This document shows, piece by piece, positions 41,619-51,039 of a DNA stretch of 64,000 nt. Made by a program: the position numbers and the translations under genes. Location of the stretch: the NCBI RefSeq assembly GCF_020176955.2, contig NZ_JAIUCZ020000012.1, positions 124,001-188,000 on the forward strand. Reading direction: 5' to 3'. Under the pieces are notes generated by a model. It saw only the letters and a list, made by a program, of their open reading frames with translations, was not told the origin of the DNA and did not search any database. Numbering within the stretch: the stretch's first letter is position 1; the number at the start of each line of letters is the position of its first letter. This stretch comes from Nocardia sp. alder85J. GTDB lineage: Bacteria > Actinomycetota > Actinomycetes > Mycobacteriales > Mycobacteriaceae.

Positions 41619-41831
41619 ATGAGCCGCCGTACCGTGCACATTCCCTACGTGCTGGAACGGGACGAAGACGGCGTCTGGTGTGCAAGTGCCACTGTTCGAC
41701 CAGGGGTGGGGGCGGTCGGTGACGGAGATACCCCGGAAGCTGCGCTGGCAGATTTGCGCGAGGGCTTGCTGGTGCTTTTCGAGGTGATCGACCCTCCGGC
41801 CGAGATGGCGCTCGAACTCGACGTGGCGTGA
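41619..41831 (+). CDS. HicB-family antitoxin-like protein (orphan)
   Basis: 70 residues. VHIPYVLERDEDGVWCASAT, GAVGDGDTPEAALADLREGL, LVLFEV is the partial RNase-H-fold core of HicB antitoxins. A HicA toxin gene normally adjoins. Here only a ten-codon frame beginning MSVQDLIDLL (41837-41869), resembling a HicA start, follows before a stop. Confidence 0.65.
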   Translation: MSRRTVHIPYVLERDEDGVWCASATVRPGVGAVGDGDTPEAALADLREGLLVLFEVIDPPAEMALELDVA

Positions 41832-41869
41832 TCGGGATGTCCGTCCAGGACTTGATCGACCTGCTCTGA

Positions 41870-42192
41870 CCCGTTTTGGCAGACGGGCAGGGCTCGAGCT
41901 ATTCTGATCCGTGGTCGTCGACCTGTTCGGTGGCCAACCCCAATCGTTCTACCGAAGACCGTTGGTCGCTGCCGCGAGGTAGCTGAAGGTCCGGCGATAT
42001 TGCCGGCGGCCCACGCAGGGAGAGCCGAGGTCGGGAAACAGTTGCAGACCGGCACCGTATCGGTGTGGTCGCCACGTTTTCTTCTGCGCCCCGGGATGCC
42101 CTGCGTCCGGGGCGTTAGCTTTGTCGCCGGGCAGTCTCCTCCGGTGTCGGTAGGCCGAATACGTACCGACACATCCAGAGAGGAGGCGAAGT
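41870..42192 (+). ncRNA. Putative L10 leader / rplJ 5' region
   Basis: 320 bp between a TATTCT (-10-like, about 41900) and rplJ, with no gene. In many bacteria the rplJL mRNA leader folds into a structure bound by L10-L12 for feedback control. The length and position fit. The fold was not verified. Confidence 0.45.
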
Positions 42193-42759
42193 ATGGCAAA
42201 ACCCGAGAAGGTCACCGCGGTCGCGGAGATCACCGAGCAGTTCCGCAGCTCCACCGCCACCGTGGTCACGGAATACCGTGGTCTGTCGGTCGGCAAGCTG
42301 ACCGAGCTGCGCCGGTCGCTGGGCGCGAGCGCCACCTACTCCGTCGCCAAGAACACCCTGGTCAAGCGCGCTGCCGCCGAGGCGGGCGTGGAAGGCCTGG
42401 ATGAGCTGTTCGTCGGCCCGACCGCCATCACCTTCATCGAGGGTGAGCCGGTCGACGCGGCCAAGACGCTCAAGCAGTTCGCGAAGGACAACAAGGCCCT
42501 GATCATCAAGGGCGGGTACATGGACGGCAAAGCGCTGTCCGTGGCCGAGGTCGAGCGGATCGCCGACCTCGACTCGCGCGAGGTGCTGCTGGCCAAGCTG
42601 GCCGGCGCCTTCAAGGCCAAGACCGCGCAGGCCGCCGGCCTGTTCAACGCGCCCGCCTCGCAGGTCGCCCGGCTCGCCGCCGCCCTGCAGGAGAAGCTGG
42701 CCGCCGGTGCTCCGGCGCCCGCCGACGCCGACGCCGCGACCGACGCTGCCGCCGAATAA
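42193..42759 (+). CDS. rplJ: 50S ribosomal protein L10
   Basis: 188 residues, full length, AGAGAGGAGG upstream. AEITEQFRSSTATVVTEYRG, YSVAKNTLVKRAAAEAG and GPTAITFIEG identify L10. The Ala-rich C-terminus binds L7/L12 dimers. Confidence 0.98.
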   Translation: MAKPEKVTAVAEITEQFRSSTATVVTEYRGLSVGKLTELRRSLGASATYSVAKNTLVKRAAAEAGVEGLDELFVGPTAITFIEGEPVDAAKTLKQFAKDNKALIIKGGYMDGKALSVAEVERIADLDSREVLLAKLAGAFKAKTAQAAGLFNAPASQVARLAAALQEKLAAGAPAPADADAATDAAAE

Positions 42760-42822
42760 CCCCCATTACCTCTCCTCGCGCGGCACGCGCCGCGACGGGG
42801 ATACCCATCGGAAGGAAACATC

Positions 42823-43209
42823 ATGGCCAAGCTGTCCACTGAAGAACTGATCGACGCCTTCAAGGAGCTGACCCTGCTCGAGCTCGCCGAGTTCGTCAAG
42901 GTCTTCGAGGACACCTTCGAGGTCACCGCTGCCGCGCCGGTCGCCATCGCCGCCGGCGGTGCCGCCCCGGCCGCCGCCGAGGCCGTCGAGGAGCAGGACG
43001 AGTTCGACGTGGTGCTCGAGGGCGCCGGCGACAAGAAGATCCAGGTCATCAAGGTGGTCCGTGAGATCGTCTCGGGCCTGGGCCTGAAGGAGGCCAAGGA
43101 CCTCGTCGAGAGCGCCCCGAAGCCGATCTTGGAGAAGGTCGCCAAGGAGGCCGCCGAGGCCGCCAAGGCGAAGCTGGAAGAGGCCGGCGCCAAGGTGTCC
43201 GTCAAGTAA
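42823..43209 (+). CDS. rplL: 50S ribosomal protein L7/L12
   Basis: 128 residues. N-terminal dimerisation part (STEELIDAFKELTLLELAEF), Ala hinge, C-terminal factor-binding domain (EFDVVLEGAGDKKIQVIKVV, GLKEAKDLVESAPK). Confidence 0.98.
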   Translation: MAKLSTEELIDAFKELTLLELAEFVKVFEDTFEVTAAAPVAIAAGGAAPAAAEAVEEQDEFDVVLEGAGDKKIQVIKVVREIVSGLGLKEAKDLVESAPKPILEKVAKEAAEAAKAKLEEAGAKVSVK

Positions 43210-43227
43210 GGACGCTCGATCGTCGCT

Positions 43228-43262
43228 GCGGGCGGTTCCCTCCGGGGAGCCGCCCGTTCCGC
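43228..43262 (+). terminator. Terminator after rplL
   Basis: GGGCGGTTCCC and GGGGAGCCGCCC pair (one G-T pair) across a three-base loop; GTTCCGC follows. It separates the ribosomal operon from the mce operon. Confidence 0.75.
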
Positions 43263-43511
43263 ATTTCCGGCAAAGTCAACGTGCCCGGAAACAGATTCTG
43301 CGCGGCGTCGATTGTGGCTTTTACCAGTGCCGACGCCGGAATAAAGAGTAAAACACTAGTACTTACCCGCCGGTCAGGTAGGGATAGGCTTGACGACCGG
43401 TATGCGATACAGTGGCCGAACCCAGTGCGGCGCGTCACATCACTCGTTTCGTTCGGTAAGAACGTGCCGAGAGCAGTCGCGCGGGACCGTTGGAACAGTG
43501 TGGAGGTTGAC

Positions 43512-44552
43512 GTGGGCGTCGAGGTCAGAACAGAGGGCGTGACCAAGTCGTTCGGTTCACAGCGTATTTGGCAGGATGTCACCCTGACCCTGCCGTCCGG
43601 GGAGGTCAGCGCGCTGCTCGGCCCCTCCGGTACCGGTAAGTCCGTCTTCCTGAAATCGTTGATCGGTCTGCTGCGTCCCGAGCGCGGCTCCATCTATATC
43701 GATGGCACCGACATCACCACCTGCTCCAACAAGGAGCTGTACGAGATTCGCAAGCTGTTCGGCGTGTTGTTCCAGGACGGCGCCCTGTTCGGCTCGATGA
43801 ATCTCTTCGACAACGTGGCATTCCCGTTGCGCGAGCACACCAAGAAGAGCGAATCCGACATCAAGAAGATCGTCATGGAGAAGCTCGAGCTGACCGGTCT
43901 GCTCGGCGCCGAGGGCAAACTGCCCGGTGAGATCTCCGGCGGTATGCGCAAGCGGGCGGGCCTGGCTCGGGCGCTGGTGCTGGACCCGCAGATCATCCTG
44001 GTCGACGAGCCCGACTCCGGTCTGGACCCGGTGCGCACCACCTATCTGAGCCAGTTGCTCATCGATATCAACTCGCAGATCGACGCCACGATCCTGATCG
44101 TCACGCACAACATCAACCTGGCTCGTAGCGTCCCCGACAATATCGGCATGTTGTTCCGCCGCCGGTTGGTCATGTTCGGCCCACGCGAGGTGCTGCTCAC
44201 CTCGGAGGAGCCGGTGGTCAAGCAGTTCCTCAACGGTCGCATGATCGGCCCGATCGGTATGTCCGAGGAGAAGGACGAGGCGCAGATGGCGCGCGAGCAG
44301 GCGCTCGCCGACGCCGGCCACTACGACAACGGCCACGAGGAGATCGAGGGCATCGTCCCGCAGATGAAGGCCACGCCCGGGATGCCGCCGCGGCAGGCCG
44401 TCGAGCGCCGCCGCGCCCGGGTCCTCGAGATCATGCACACGCTGCCGCATCCGGCTCAGGTCGCGATCCGGGAATCCATGGAGCAGAACGGCGATACGCA
44501 GGTACTTCCGGCCTATACGAGCAACCCCTCAGACTATCCGGGAATGATCTAG
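43512..44552 (+). CDS. mceG: MceG (Mkl) ATPase of the Mce lipid importer
   Basis: 346 residues from GTG 43512, GGAGG five bases upstream. Walker A LLGPSGTGKSVFLKS, Q-loop VLFQDGALFG, signature ISGGMRKRAGLARAL, Walker B ILVDEPDSGLDP and H-loop VTHNI. The C-terminal extension (IGPIGMSEEKDEAQMAREQA) is typical of actinobacterial MceG/Mkl (Rv0655). It energises Mce transporters. In M. tuberculosis the gene is alone in this interval; here the permeases and Mce proteins follow at once. About 300 bp upstream hold no gene beyond the rplL terminator and presumably the operon promoter. Confidence 0.95.
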   Translation: MGVEVRTEGVTKSFGSQRIWQDVTLTLPSGEVSALLGPSGTGKSVFLKSLIGLLRPERGSIYIDGTDITTCSNKELYEIRKLFGVLFQDGALFGSMNLFDNVAFPLREHTKKSESDIKKIVMEKLELTGLLGAEGKLPGEISGGMRKRAGLARALVLDPQIILVDEPDSGLDPVRTTYLSQLLIDINSQIDATILIVTHNINLARSVPDNIGMLFRRRLVMFGPREVLLTSEEPVVKQFLNGRMIGPIGMSEEKDEAQMAREQALADAGHYDNGHEEIEGIVPQMKATPGMPPRQAVERRRARVLEIMHTLPHPAQVAIRESMEQNGDTQVLPAYTSNPSDYPGMI

Positions 44553-44598
44553 TAACCCTGGTATGACGTAGGGCAACTAGCGGGTAACATACGCAATC

Positions 44599-45393
44599 GT
44601 GAACAACACCCTGACGCGGCTGCGAACTCCTGTCGAGTCGGGTCTTGCTCAGGCCGGCAACATCTTTGCGCTGATGCTCGACGTTGCGCGCAAGGTTTTC
44701 CGCAGGCCGTTCCAGTGGCGCGAATTCATCGAGCAGTCGTGGTTCATCGCGAGCGTCTCGATCCTGCCCGCCGCACTGGTGGCAATCCCGTTCGGCGCGG
44801 TGGTCGCATTGCAAACCGGTTCGCTCATCAAGCAGTTGGGCGCCGAGGCGTTCACCGGCGCCACCAGCGTGCTGGCCACCGTGCAGCAAGCCGCACCCGT
44901 CGTCACCGCACTGATCATCGCGGGCGCCGCGGGTTCCGCCGTCGCCGCGGACCTCGGTTCGCGTACCATCCGCGAGGAGATCGACGCGATGGAGGTGCTC
45001 GGCATCGATCCGGTGCAGCGGCTGGTGGTGCCGCGGGTGCTGGGCATGATGCTGGTCGCCGTCCTGCTCAACGGCCTGGTGGCGGTGGTCGGCATCTGCG
45101 GCGGCTATTTCTTCAACGTGTTGCTGCAAGGCGGTACCCCCGGCGCCTACCTCGCCTCGTTCTCGGCGTTGGCGCAGCTGCCGGACCTGTGGATCGGTGA
45201 GATCAAGGCCCTCATCTTCGGCCTGCTGGCCGGTGTCATCGCCGCCTACAAGGGGCTGCATCCGCAAGGGGGGCCGAAAGGAGTAGGTGAGGCGGTGAAC
45301 CAGTCCGTGGTGATCACCTTCCTGGTGCTGTTCTTCGTGAATCTGGTTCTCACGCTGGTGTATCTACAGGTCGTCCCGGCCAAGGGCGGATGA
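44599..45393 (+). CDS. yrbEA: YrbE-family Mce permease A (MlaE-like)
   Basis: 264 residues, GTG start. About five membrane helices (VSILPAALVAIPFGAVVALQ, VTALIIAGAAGSAVAADLGS, VLGMMLVAVLLNGLVAVVGI). The cytoplasmic coupling segment AADLGSRTIREEIDAMEVLG matches MlaE/YrbE, the contact to MceG. The stop overlaps the next ATG. Confidence 0.93.
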   Translation: MNNTLTRLRTPVESGLAQAGNIFALMLDVARKVFRRPFQWREFIEQSWFIASVSILPAALVAIPFGAVVALQTGSLIKQLGAEAFTGATSVLATVQQAAPVVTALIIAGAAGSAVAADLGSRTIREEIDAMEVLGIDPVQRLVVPRVLGMMLVAVLLNGLVAVVGICGGYFFNVLLQGGTPGAYLASFSALAQLPDLWIGEIKALIFGLLAGVIAAYKGLHPQGGPKGVGEAVNQSVVITFLVLFFVNLVLTLVYLQVVPAKGG

Positions 45394-46262
45394 GCATGGT
45401 TGTCGCGCAACGCACCCCGGCGGTGGTCAGACAGGCGCAGCGGATCGGCCGCGCCCTGCGGGCCCCGGTCGACGTCATCGATCGCGCCGGCGATCAGATG
45501 TCCTTCTATTCCAAGGCGATCGCGTGGATTCCGCGCACGCTGGTGCACTACCGCAAGGAGGTCACGCGGCTGCTGGCCGAGGTGACCTTCGGATCCGGCG
45601 CGCTGGCGGTCATCGGCGGCACCATCGGCGTGGTCGTCATGATGTCGGCCTCGGTCGGTGTCGTGGTCGGGCTCCAGGGTTTCAAGGCGCTGGATTCGCT
45701 CGGCAGCGGTGTCCTCACCGGTTTTCTCACCGGGTACATCAACACCCGCGAGCTGGCTCCGCTGGTGGCGGCGCTGGCGTTGTCGGCCACGGTCGGCTGT
45801 GGTTTCACGGCACAGTTGGGCGCGATGCGGATCTCCGAGGAGATCGACGCGCTCGAGGTGATGGCCGTGCCGGGCGTGCCGTTCCTGGTCAGCACCCGGG
45901 TCATCGCCGGGTTCGTGGCGGTGATCCCGCTGTACATCGTGGGCCTGCTGGGTACCTTCGTGGCGTCCCGGCAGATCAGCGTGTGGTTCAACGGGCAGTC
46001 GACCGGTTCCTACGACCACTATTTCAACCTGTTCCTACCACCGGAGGATGTGCTTTACTCCTTCCTCAAGGTGCTGGTCTTCGCGTTCGTGGTCATCCTG
46101 ATCCACTGCTACTACGGCTTCAACGCCAGCGGCGGTCCGGCCGGGGTCGGCATCGCCGTGGGCCGTGCCGTGCGCGCCTCGATCGTGCTGATCAACATCC
46201 TCGATTTCTTCCTGAGCCTGGCAATCTGGGGCACCACCACCACGGTTCGAGTGGCCGGATGA
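45390..46262 (+). CDS. yrbEB: YrbE-family Mce permease B (MlaE-like)
   Basis: 290 residues, ATG 45390 overlapping the upstream stop. Helices at AVIGGTIGVVVMMSASVGVV, ALALSATVGCGFTAQLGAMR, and the coupling segment MRISEEIDALEVMAVPGV. It forms the permease pair with YrbEA. A 70-bp gap precedes mceA. Confidence 0.93.
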   Translation: MSMVVAQRTPAVVRQAQRIGRALRAPVDVIDRAGDQMSFYSKAIAWIPRTLVHYRKEVTRLLAEVTFGSGALAVIGGTIGVVVMMSASVGVVVGLQGFKALDSLGSGVLTGFLTGYINTRELAPLVAALALSATVGCGFTAQLGAMRISEEIDALEVMAVPGVPFLVSTRVIAGFVAVIPLYIVGLLGTFVASRQISVWFNGQSTGSYDHYFNLFLPPEDVLYSFLKVLVFAFVVILIHCYYGFNASGGPAGVGIAVGRAVRASIVLINILDFFLSLAIWGTTTTVRVAG

Positions 46263-46332
46263 GGCGCCAGGGCCGGAGGCGGCAGCGGAGCGTCACCACG
46301 GAGGCCCCCGCTCATCCGCCGGAGGTTGCAGC

Positions 46333-47676
46333 ATGAACGGGATTCAGTTGTGGCGGGCCACGGAGAAGTTGCGTGTCCGCACGCTGGGCGTCCTGTTCTT
46401 CGTGCTGATGTTCGCCTTCCTGAGCGTCACCGTCGCCATCTACAACAAGGTGTGGACGCCGGTGACGAAGGTCGACCTGATCACCGACACGGTCGGCAAC
46501 GCCTTGACCCGCAACGCGGATGTGAAGGTCCGCGGGGTCACCGTGGGCGAGGTGCGGTCCAGCGAGTCGACCAACGGCAAGGTCACCCTGCATCTGGCGA
46601 TCGAGCCGGAGAAGGCCGCGAAGATCCCGGACAACGTCACCGCGCGGCTGCTGCCGAAGACGCTGTTCGGTGAGCGCTACGTGGAACTGGAATGGCCGGA
46701 CCGGCCCAGCGCCGACATGCTGACCACCGGGACCACCCTGCACCAGGACGCCAGCGGTAACGCGATCGAGGTCAGCCAGCTGCTCGACAGCATCCTGCCG
46801 CTGTTGCAGGCGGTGCCGCCGCAGTACCTGTCGTCCACCCTGGGCTCGCTGTCGCAGGCCCTGAGCGGGCAGGGTGTCGCGCTCGGCGACACCATCGACC
46901 GGCTGGACCGGATCTTCCGCGGGCTCAACGGCGAACTGCCCACGTTGCAGGATGATCTGCGCCTGTTCGCGAAGGCCGCCGACACCTATGCCGACGCGCT
47001 GCCGGAACTGGTCGACGCCTTCGACAACCTGCGCACGCTCAACGCCACGGTGGTGCAGAAGCGATCCCAGATCGACACCCTGTACCAGGTGCTGACGCCG
47101 ACCTCGGCGCGCACGGCCGATTTCCTGCTCGCCAACCACGACAACATCATCGATATCGCCGCCGATTCGCGAGAGGCGCTGGAACTGCTGGCCACCTACT
47201 CGCCGGCCTACGCCTGCACGATGAAGAATTTCGCACAGTTGAAGCCGCGCATCGACGATATCTTCGGCAAGGGCACCGATCTACCCGGCTCCCGGGTCAG
47301 CATCGGGCTGGTCAATCCGCGCGGTCGCTATCTGCCCAATCAGGACGAGCCGCGCTGGCTCGACACCCGCGGCCCGTCCTGCTTCCCGGAGTTCCCGCTG
47401 GGCACCGATTCCGGCCAGTATCCGGGCGGTTCGGCCAACGACGGGTCGTACCAGCCGCCGACGCGGTATCCGGGCGATCCGAGCGGCGGCGCGATGGCGC
47501 CGGCCCAGTTCTCGGTGTACGGAGCCGGGGTCTCGATGGCCGGTTCGCCCGCGGAGCAGCAGGCGCTGGGCGCGATCTACGGTGCGGCCAACGGGGTCTC
47601 GCCCGATCAGGTGCCCGGCTGGGTCACTCGGATCGCCGCGCCGGCGCTGCGCGGGAGCGAGGTGAGTGTCCGATGA
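46333..47676 (+). CDS. mceA: Mce family protein MceA
   Basis: 447 residues. N-terminal membrane anchor (TLGVLFFVLMFAFLSVTVAI), MCE domain at about 40-120 (VKVRGVTVGEVRSSE, LLPKTLFGERYVELEW), then long helical region (ALSQALSGQG, ...) and a Pro/Gly-rich C-terminus. MceA-F form the periplasmic tunnel for lipids. Confidence 0.93.
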   Translation: MNGIQLWRATEKLRVRTLGVLFFVLMFAFLSVTVAIYNKVWTPVTKVDLITDTVGNALTRNADVKVRGVTVGEVRSSESTNGKVTLHLAIEPEKAAKIPDNVTARLLPKTLFGERYVELEWPDRPSADMLTTGTTLHQDASGNAIEVSQLLDSILPLLQAVPPQYLSSTLGSLSQALSGQGVALGDTIDRLDRIFRGLNGELPTLQDDLRLFAKAADTYADALPELVDAFDNLRTLNATVVQKRSQIDTLYQVLTPTSARTADFLLANHDNIIDIAADSREALELLATYSPAYACTMKNFAQLKPRIDDIFGKGTDLPGSRVSIGLVNPRGRYLPNQDEPRWLDTRGPSCFPEFPLGTDSGQYPGGSANDGSYQPPTRYPGDPSGGAMAPAQFSVYGAGVSMAGSPAEQQALGAIYGAANGVSPDQVPGWVTRIAAPALRGSEVSVR

Positions 47677-48749
47677 GAAGCCGCTTACGTGGCCTCGGTG
47701 GCCCGCTGGCCAAGCTGATCGCCTTCGTCGTGGTCACGGTGTTCCTGACCACGGTGCTCGGCCTGAGCATCGCCAACTACACCGGCGGCGGCACCGGGTT
47801 CAAGGCCCGGTTCAGCGATGTGACCTCGCTGAACACCGGCGACGAGGTGCGGATCGCGGGTGTCCGGGTCGGCAAGGTCACCAAGATCTCGATCGTGGAC
47901 CGCGACCAGGCCGAGGTGAGTTTCGAACTCAACGATCGCAGTTCGCTGCCCGCCTCGACCACGGCTACCATCCGCTACCGGAACCTGGTGGGCCAGCGCT
48001 ACATCGCGCTCGAGCAGGGCACCGGCCAGCAGGGCCGGATCATCTCGAAGGGCGCCACCATCCCGCTGGAGCGCACCCGTCCGGCGCTGAACCTGACCAC
48101 CCTGTTCAACGGATTCCGGCCGCTGTTCCAGACGCTGACCGCCGACGACGTGAACAAGCTGTCCTACGAGATCATCCAGGTCTTCCAGGGCGAGAGCGGC
48201 ACCATCACCGAATTGGTGTCGAATACCGCCAGCCTGACCAACAAGATCGCCGACAAGGATGCGGTGATCGGTGAGATCGTGACCAATCTGAACCAGGTGC
48301 TGGATGTGGTGAGTTCCCGCGAGGGCGAACTCGACGACCTGATCGTCAACACGGAGGCGCTGATCTCCGGCCTGAACGCCGAGCGCGGCACGATCGGCTC
48401 GGCGGTGCAGTCGCTGGGCAATCTGGCCTCGGCCACCGCCGATCTGCTGGTGCCCACGGTGCCCACGTTGCAGGGGTCGATCGCCGGGCTGAACCAGCTC
48501 ACCGGCACGCTGAACGATCGCTCGGTGGAGGTGAACGAGACGCTGGCGAATCTGCCGATCAAGATGGAGAAGCTCGGTCGCGCGGCCAGTTACGGCTCGT
48601 GGTTCCAGTTCTACCTCTGCGGTATCGATATCGTGGCCGGTCCGGGCCCGTCCGCGTCCACGGTCAACGTGCCGGAACATCTGCCGACGGTGAATCAGCC
48701 GTTGTACACCAACCCCGCGCCGCGCTGCCACGGGAAGGGCGGCCGCTGA
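47673..48749 (+). CDS. mceB: Mce family protein MceB
   Basis: 358 residues, overlapping mceA by four bases. Anchor helix LIAFVVVTVFLTTVLGLSIA, MCE domain (FSDVTSLNTGDEVRIAGVRV, YRNLVGQRYIALEQG), coiled-coil-like middle and a Cys-containing C-terminus (FYLCGIDIV). Confidence 0.93.
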   Translation: MRSRLRGLGGPLAKLIAFVVVTVFLTTVLGLSIANYTGGGTGFKARFSDVTSLNTGDEVRIAGVRVGKVTKISIVDRDQAEVSFELNDRSSLPASTTATIRYRNLVGQRYIALEQGTGQQGRIISKGATIPLERTRPALNLTTLFNGFRPLFQTLTADDVNKLSYEIIQVFQGESGTITELVSNTASLTNKIADKDAVIGEIVTNLNQVLDVVSSREGELDDLIVNTEALISGLNAERGTIGSAVQSLGNLASATADLLVPTVPTLQGSIAGLNQLTGTLNDRSVEVNETLANLPIKMEKLGRAASYGSWFQFYLCGIDIVAGPGPSASTVNVPEHLPTVNQPLYTNPAPRCHGKGGR

Positions 48750-49759
48750 TGAACGACCGTACGCTACTGGGCCGCCGCAGCCCCGCCTTCATCGGCGGGC
48801 TGGGACTGGCGCTGGTCCTGCTGGTGACGATGGCGGTGTTCTTCGTGGACCGGCTGCCGATCCTCGGCGCGGGGACGCAATACACCGCCGAATTCTCCGA
48901 GGCCGCCGGTCTGAAGAAGGGTAACGAGGTGCGGATCGCCGGCGTCAAGGTCGGTTCGGTGTCCGATGTCCGGCTCGACGGGGATCGGGTGCTGGTCGGT
49001 TTCCGTACCCGGGACGCCTGGATCGGCGACGAGACCACCGCCTCCATCCAGATCAAGACGGTGCTCGGCCAGAAGTATCTGGCGCTGGACCCGCGCGGTT
49101 CCGCACCTGCCGATCCCGACAAACGAATCCCGTTGTCGCGCACCGTATCCCCGTACGACGTGGTGGACGCGTTCAGCGATGCGGCGCGGCAGATCCAGAA
49201 GACGGACACCGATCAGCTGGCCACCAGCATGCGGGTGCTGTCCGACGCGTTCTCCGGGACGCCACCGGAGATCCGCGGCTCCATCGACGGCGTGGCGCGA
49301 CTGTCGGAGACGCTGGCCAAGCGGGACGACCAGTTGCGCAAGCTGTTCGCCGCCACCAATACGACCACCAAGGTGCTCGCCGACCGCAACCAGCAGTTCG
49401 AGCAGTTGCTCGCCAACGGCGGCCAGTTGCTCGCCGAGTTGAACGTGCGGCAGCAGGCGATCGCGCAGTTGCTGTCCGGCGCCAAGACCGTGGCCGCCGA
49501 GCTGAGCACGCTGGTGCACGACAACGAGGACCAGATCGGTCCCGCCCTGACCAACCTGCAGAAGTCGATCCAGATGCTCAACGACAACCAGCAGAACATC
49601 TCTCGAACCCTGACGCTGGCCGGGCCGTTCTATCACTTGTACGCCGATGTGCTGGGTACCGGACGCTGGTTCGACGCGGTGATCGTGAATCTGAATCCGC
49701 CTGCCCTGCCGGAGATTCCGGGCTATCGGCTGCCGGTGCGAGAGCTGGGAGGCAGGTGA
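48749..49759 (+). CDS. mceC: Mce family protein MceC
   Basis: 336 residues, ATG overlapping the mceB stop. Anchor FIGGLGLALVLLVTMAVFFV, MCE domain (FSEAAGLKKGNEVRIAGVKV, TVLGQKYLALDPRG) and helical tail. Confidence 0.93.
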   Translation: MNDRTLLGRRSPAFIGGLGLALVLLVTMAVFFVDRLPILGAGTQYTAEFSEAAGLKKGNEVRIAGVKVGSVSDVRLDGDRVLVGFRTRDAWIGDETTASIQIKTVLGQKYLALDPRGSAPADPDKRIPLSRTVSPYDVVDAFSDAARQIQKTDTDQLATSMRVLSDAFSGTPPEIRGSIDGVARLSETLAKRDDQLRKLFAATNTTTKVLADRNQQFEQLLANGGQLLAELNVRQQAIAQLLSGAKTVAAELSTLVHDNEDQIGPALTNLQKSIQMLNDNQQNISRTLTLAGPFYHLYADVLGTGRWFDAVIVNLNPPALPEIPGYRLPVRELGGR

Positions 49760-51039
49760 TGGCCACCGTGCGCAATCCGTTCCGGCGCGACCTGCGCAGC
49801 GCGTTGCGGGCGGCCGGCCGGGTCACGAAGATCCTGCTGGCGCTCGGCATCGTGCTGGTGCTGGTGCTCGCCGGGGCCGGGTGGTGGGCGTTCGGCCACT
49901 ACAACCGGACCACCATCACCGCGTACTTCGACAAGTCGATCGGCATCTACCAGGGCTCGGACGTGCGGATCCTCGGTGTGCCGGTGGGCAAGGTCGATTC
50001 GGTGCAGCCGCAGGGTGAGGTGGTCAAGGTGGTCATGCACGTGGACCGGGGCTACGACGTGCCGGTCGATGTGAAGGCCGCGCAGATCACCCCGTCGGTG
50101 GTGTCGGACCGCTACATCCAGCTCGCCCCGGTCTACCGGGGCGGCCCGAAACTGGGCCGCCACGCGACGATTCCGAAGGACCGCACCGCCACCCCGGTGG
50201 AGGTGGACCGGCTGTACAAGAGCATCACCGAGCTCTCGGATGCGCTGGGCCCCAACAGCGCCAACAAGGACGGGGCACTCAACGACCTGGTCCGGACCGG
50301 GGCGGCGAACCTGAGCGGCAACGGTGACGCGCTGGCGAACAGCCTGACCCAGTTGTCGCGCGCGGCCCGGTATCTGTCCGACGCCCGCGGCGACATCTTC
50401 GACACCATCAAGAATCTGCAGGTCTTCGTGCACACCCTGGCGGTCAGCGACGATCAGGTGCGGCAGTTCAACACGCAGCTGGCGAACCTGGCCGGATTCC
50501 TCGCCGACGAGCGGTCCGATCTGGGCCAGGCGTTGAACCTGCTCTCGATCGCCCTCGGCGACGTGGCCCGGTTCGTGGACAACAATCGCGATCTGGTGGC
50601 CGCCAACGCCGAGTCCCTCACCACGCTGACCAAGACGCTCGCCGATCAGCGCGACGATCTGGCGAAGGCGCTGCCGGTGCTGCCGCTGGCGCTGAGCAAT
50701 CTGATCAACGTGCACGATGCCGAATCCGGCACGCTCCAGATGCGCGCCAACCTGACCCAGTTGCAGGACCCGTTCGGCACCCTGTGCCAGCTGCTGGATC
50801 TGGGCAAACTGGTGCCCGGTGATCCGAAGTTCGACGCGCTCAGCCGGCAGCTGCGCCCGATCCTGGATCAGTGCAAGACGATCGCCGACCAGGTCACCGC
50901 GGGTGTGCAGACGCCGTCGCTGGTGCTGCCGTTCGGCATCCTCTCCGGGACCAACGAGCAGCGCAATCCGGTCCCGGGCACGGTGCCGGGCACCCCGTCC
51001 GATCAGGCGCCGCCGTCGCAGGGCGGTGGTCAGCGATGA
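49759..51039 (+). CDS. mceD: Mce family protein MceD
   Basis: 426 residues from ATG 49759 (GGGAGGCAGG upstream; GTG 49756 possible). Anchor ILLALGIVLVLVLAGAGWWA, MCE domain (IYQGSDVRILGVPVGKVD, TPSVVSDRYIQLAPVY), helical region and a Pro-rich, likely extracytoplasmic tail. Confidence 0.92.
   Translation: MATVRNPFRRDLRSALRAAGRVTKILLALGIVLVLVLAGAGWWAFGHYNRTTITAYFDKSIGIYQGSDVRILGVPVGKVDSVQPQGEVVKVVMHVDRGYDVPVDVKAAQITPSVVSDRYIQLAPVYRGGPKLGRHATIPKDRTATPVEVDRLYKSITELSDALGPNSANKDGALNDLVRTGAANLSGNGDALANSLTQLSRAARYLSDARGDIFDTIKNLQVFVHTLAVSDDQVRQFNTQLANLAGFLADERSDLGQALNLLSIALGDVARFVDNNRDLVAANAESLTTLTKTLADQRDDLAKALPVLPLALSNLINVHDAESGTLQMRANLTQLQDPFGTLCQLLDLGKLVPGDPKFDALSRQLRPILDQCKTIADQVTAGVQTPSLVLPFGILSGTNEQRNPVPGTVPGTPSDQAPPSQGGGQR

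Noticed and set aside
43390..43411. Promoter TTGACG...GATACA before mceG
   Set aside because: Only ten bases separate the two boxes, too short for a sigma-70-type promoter.
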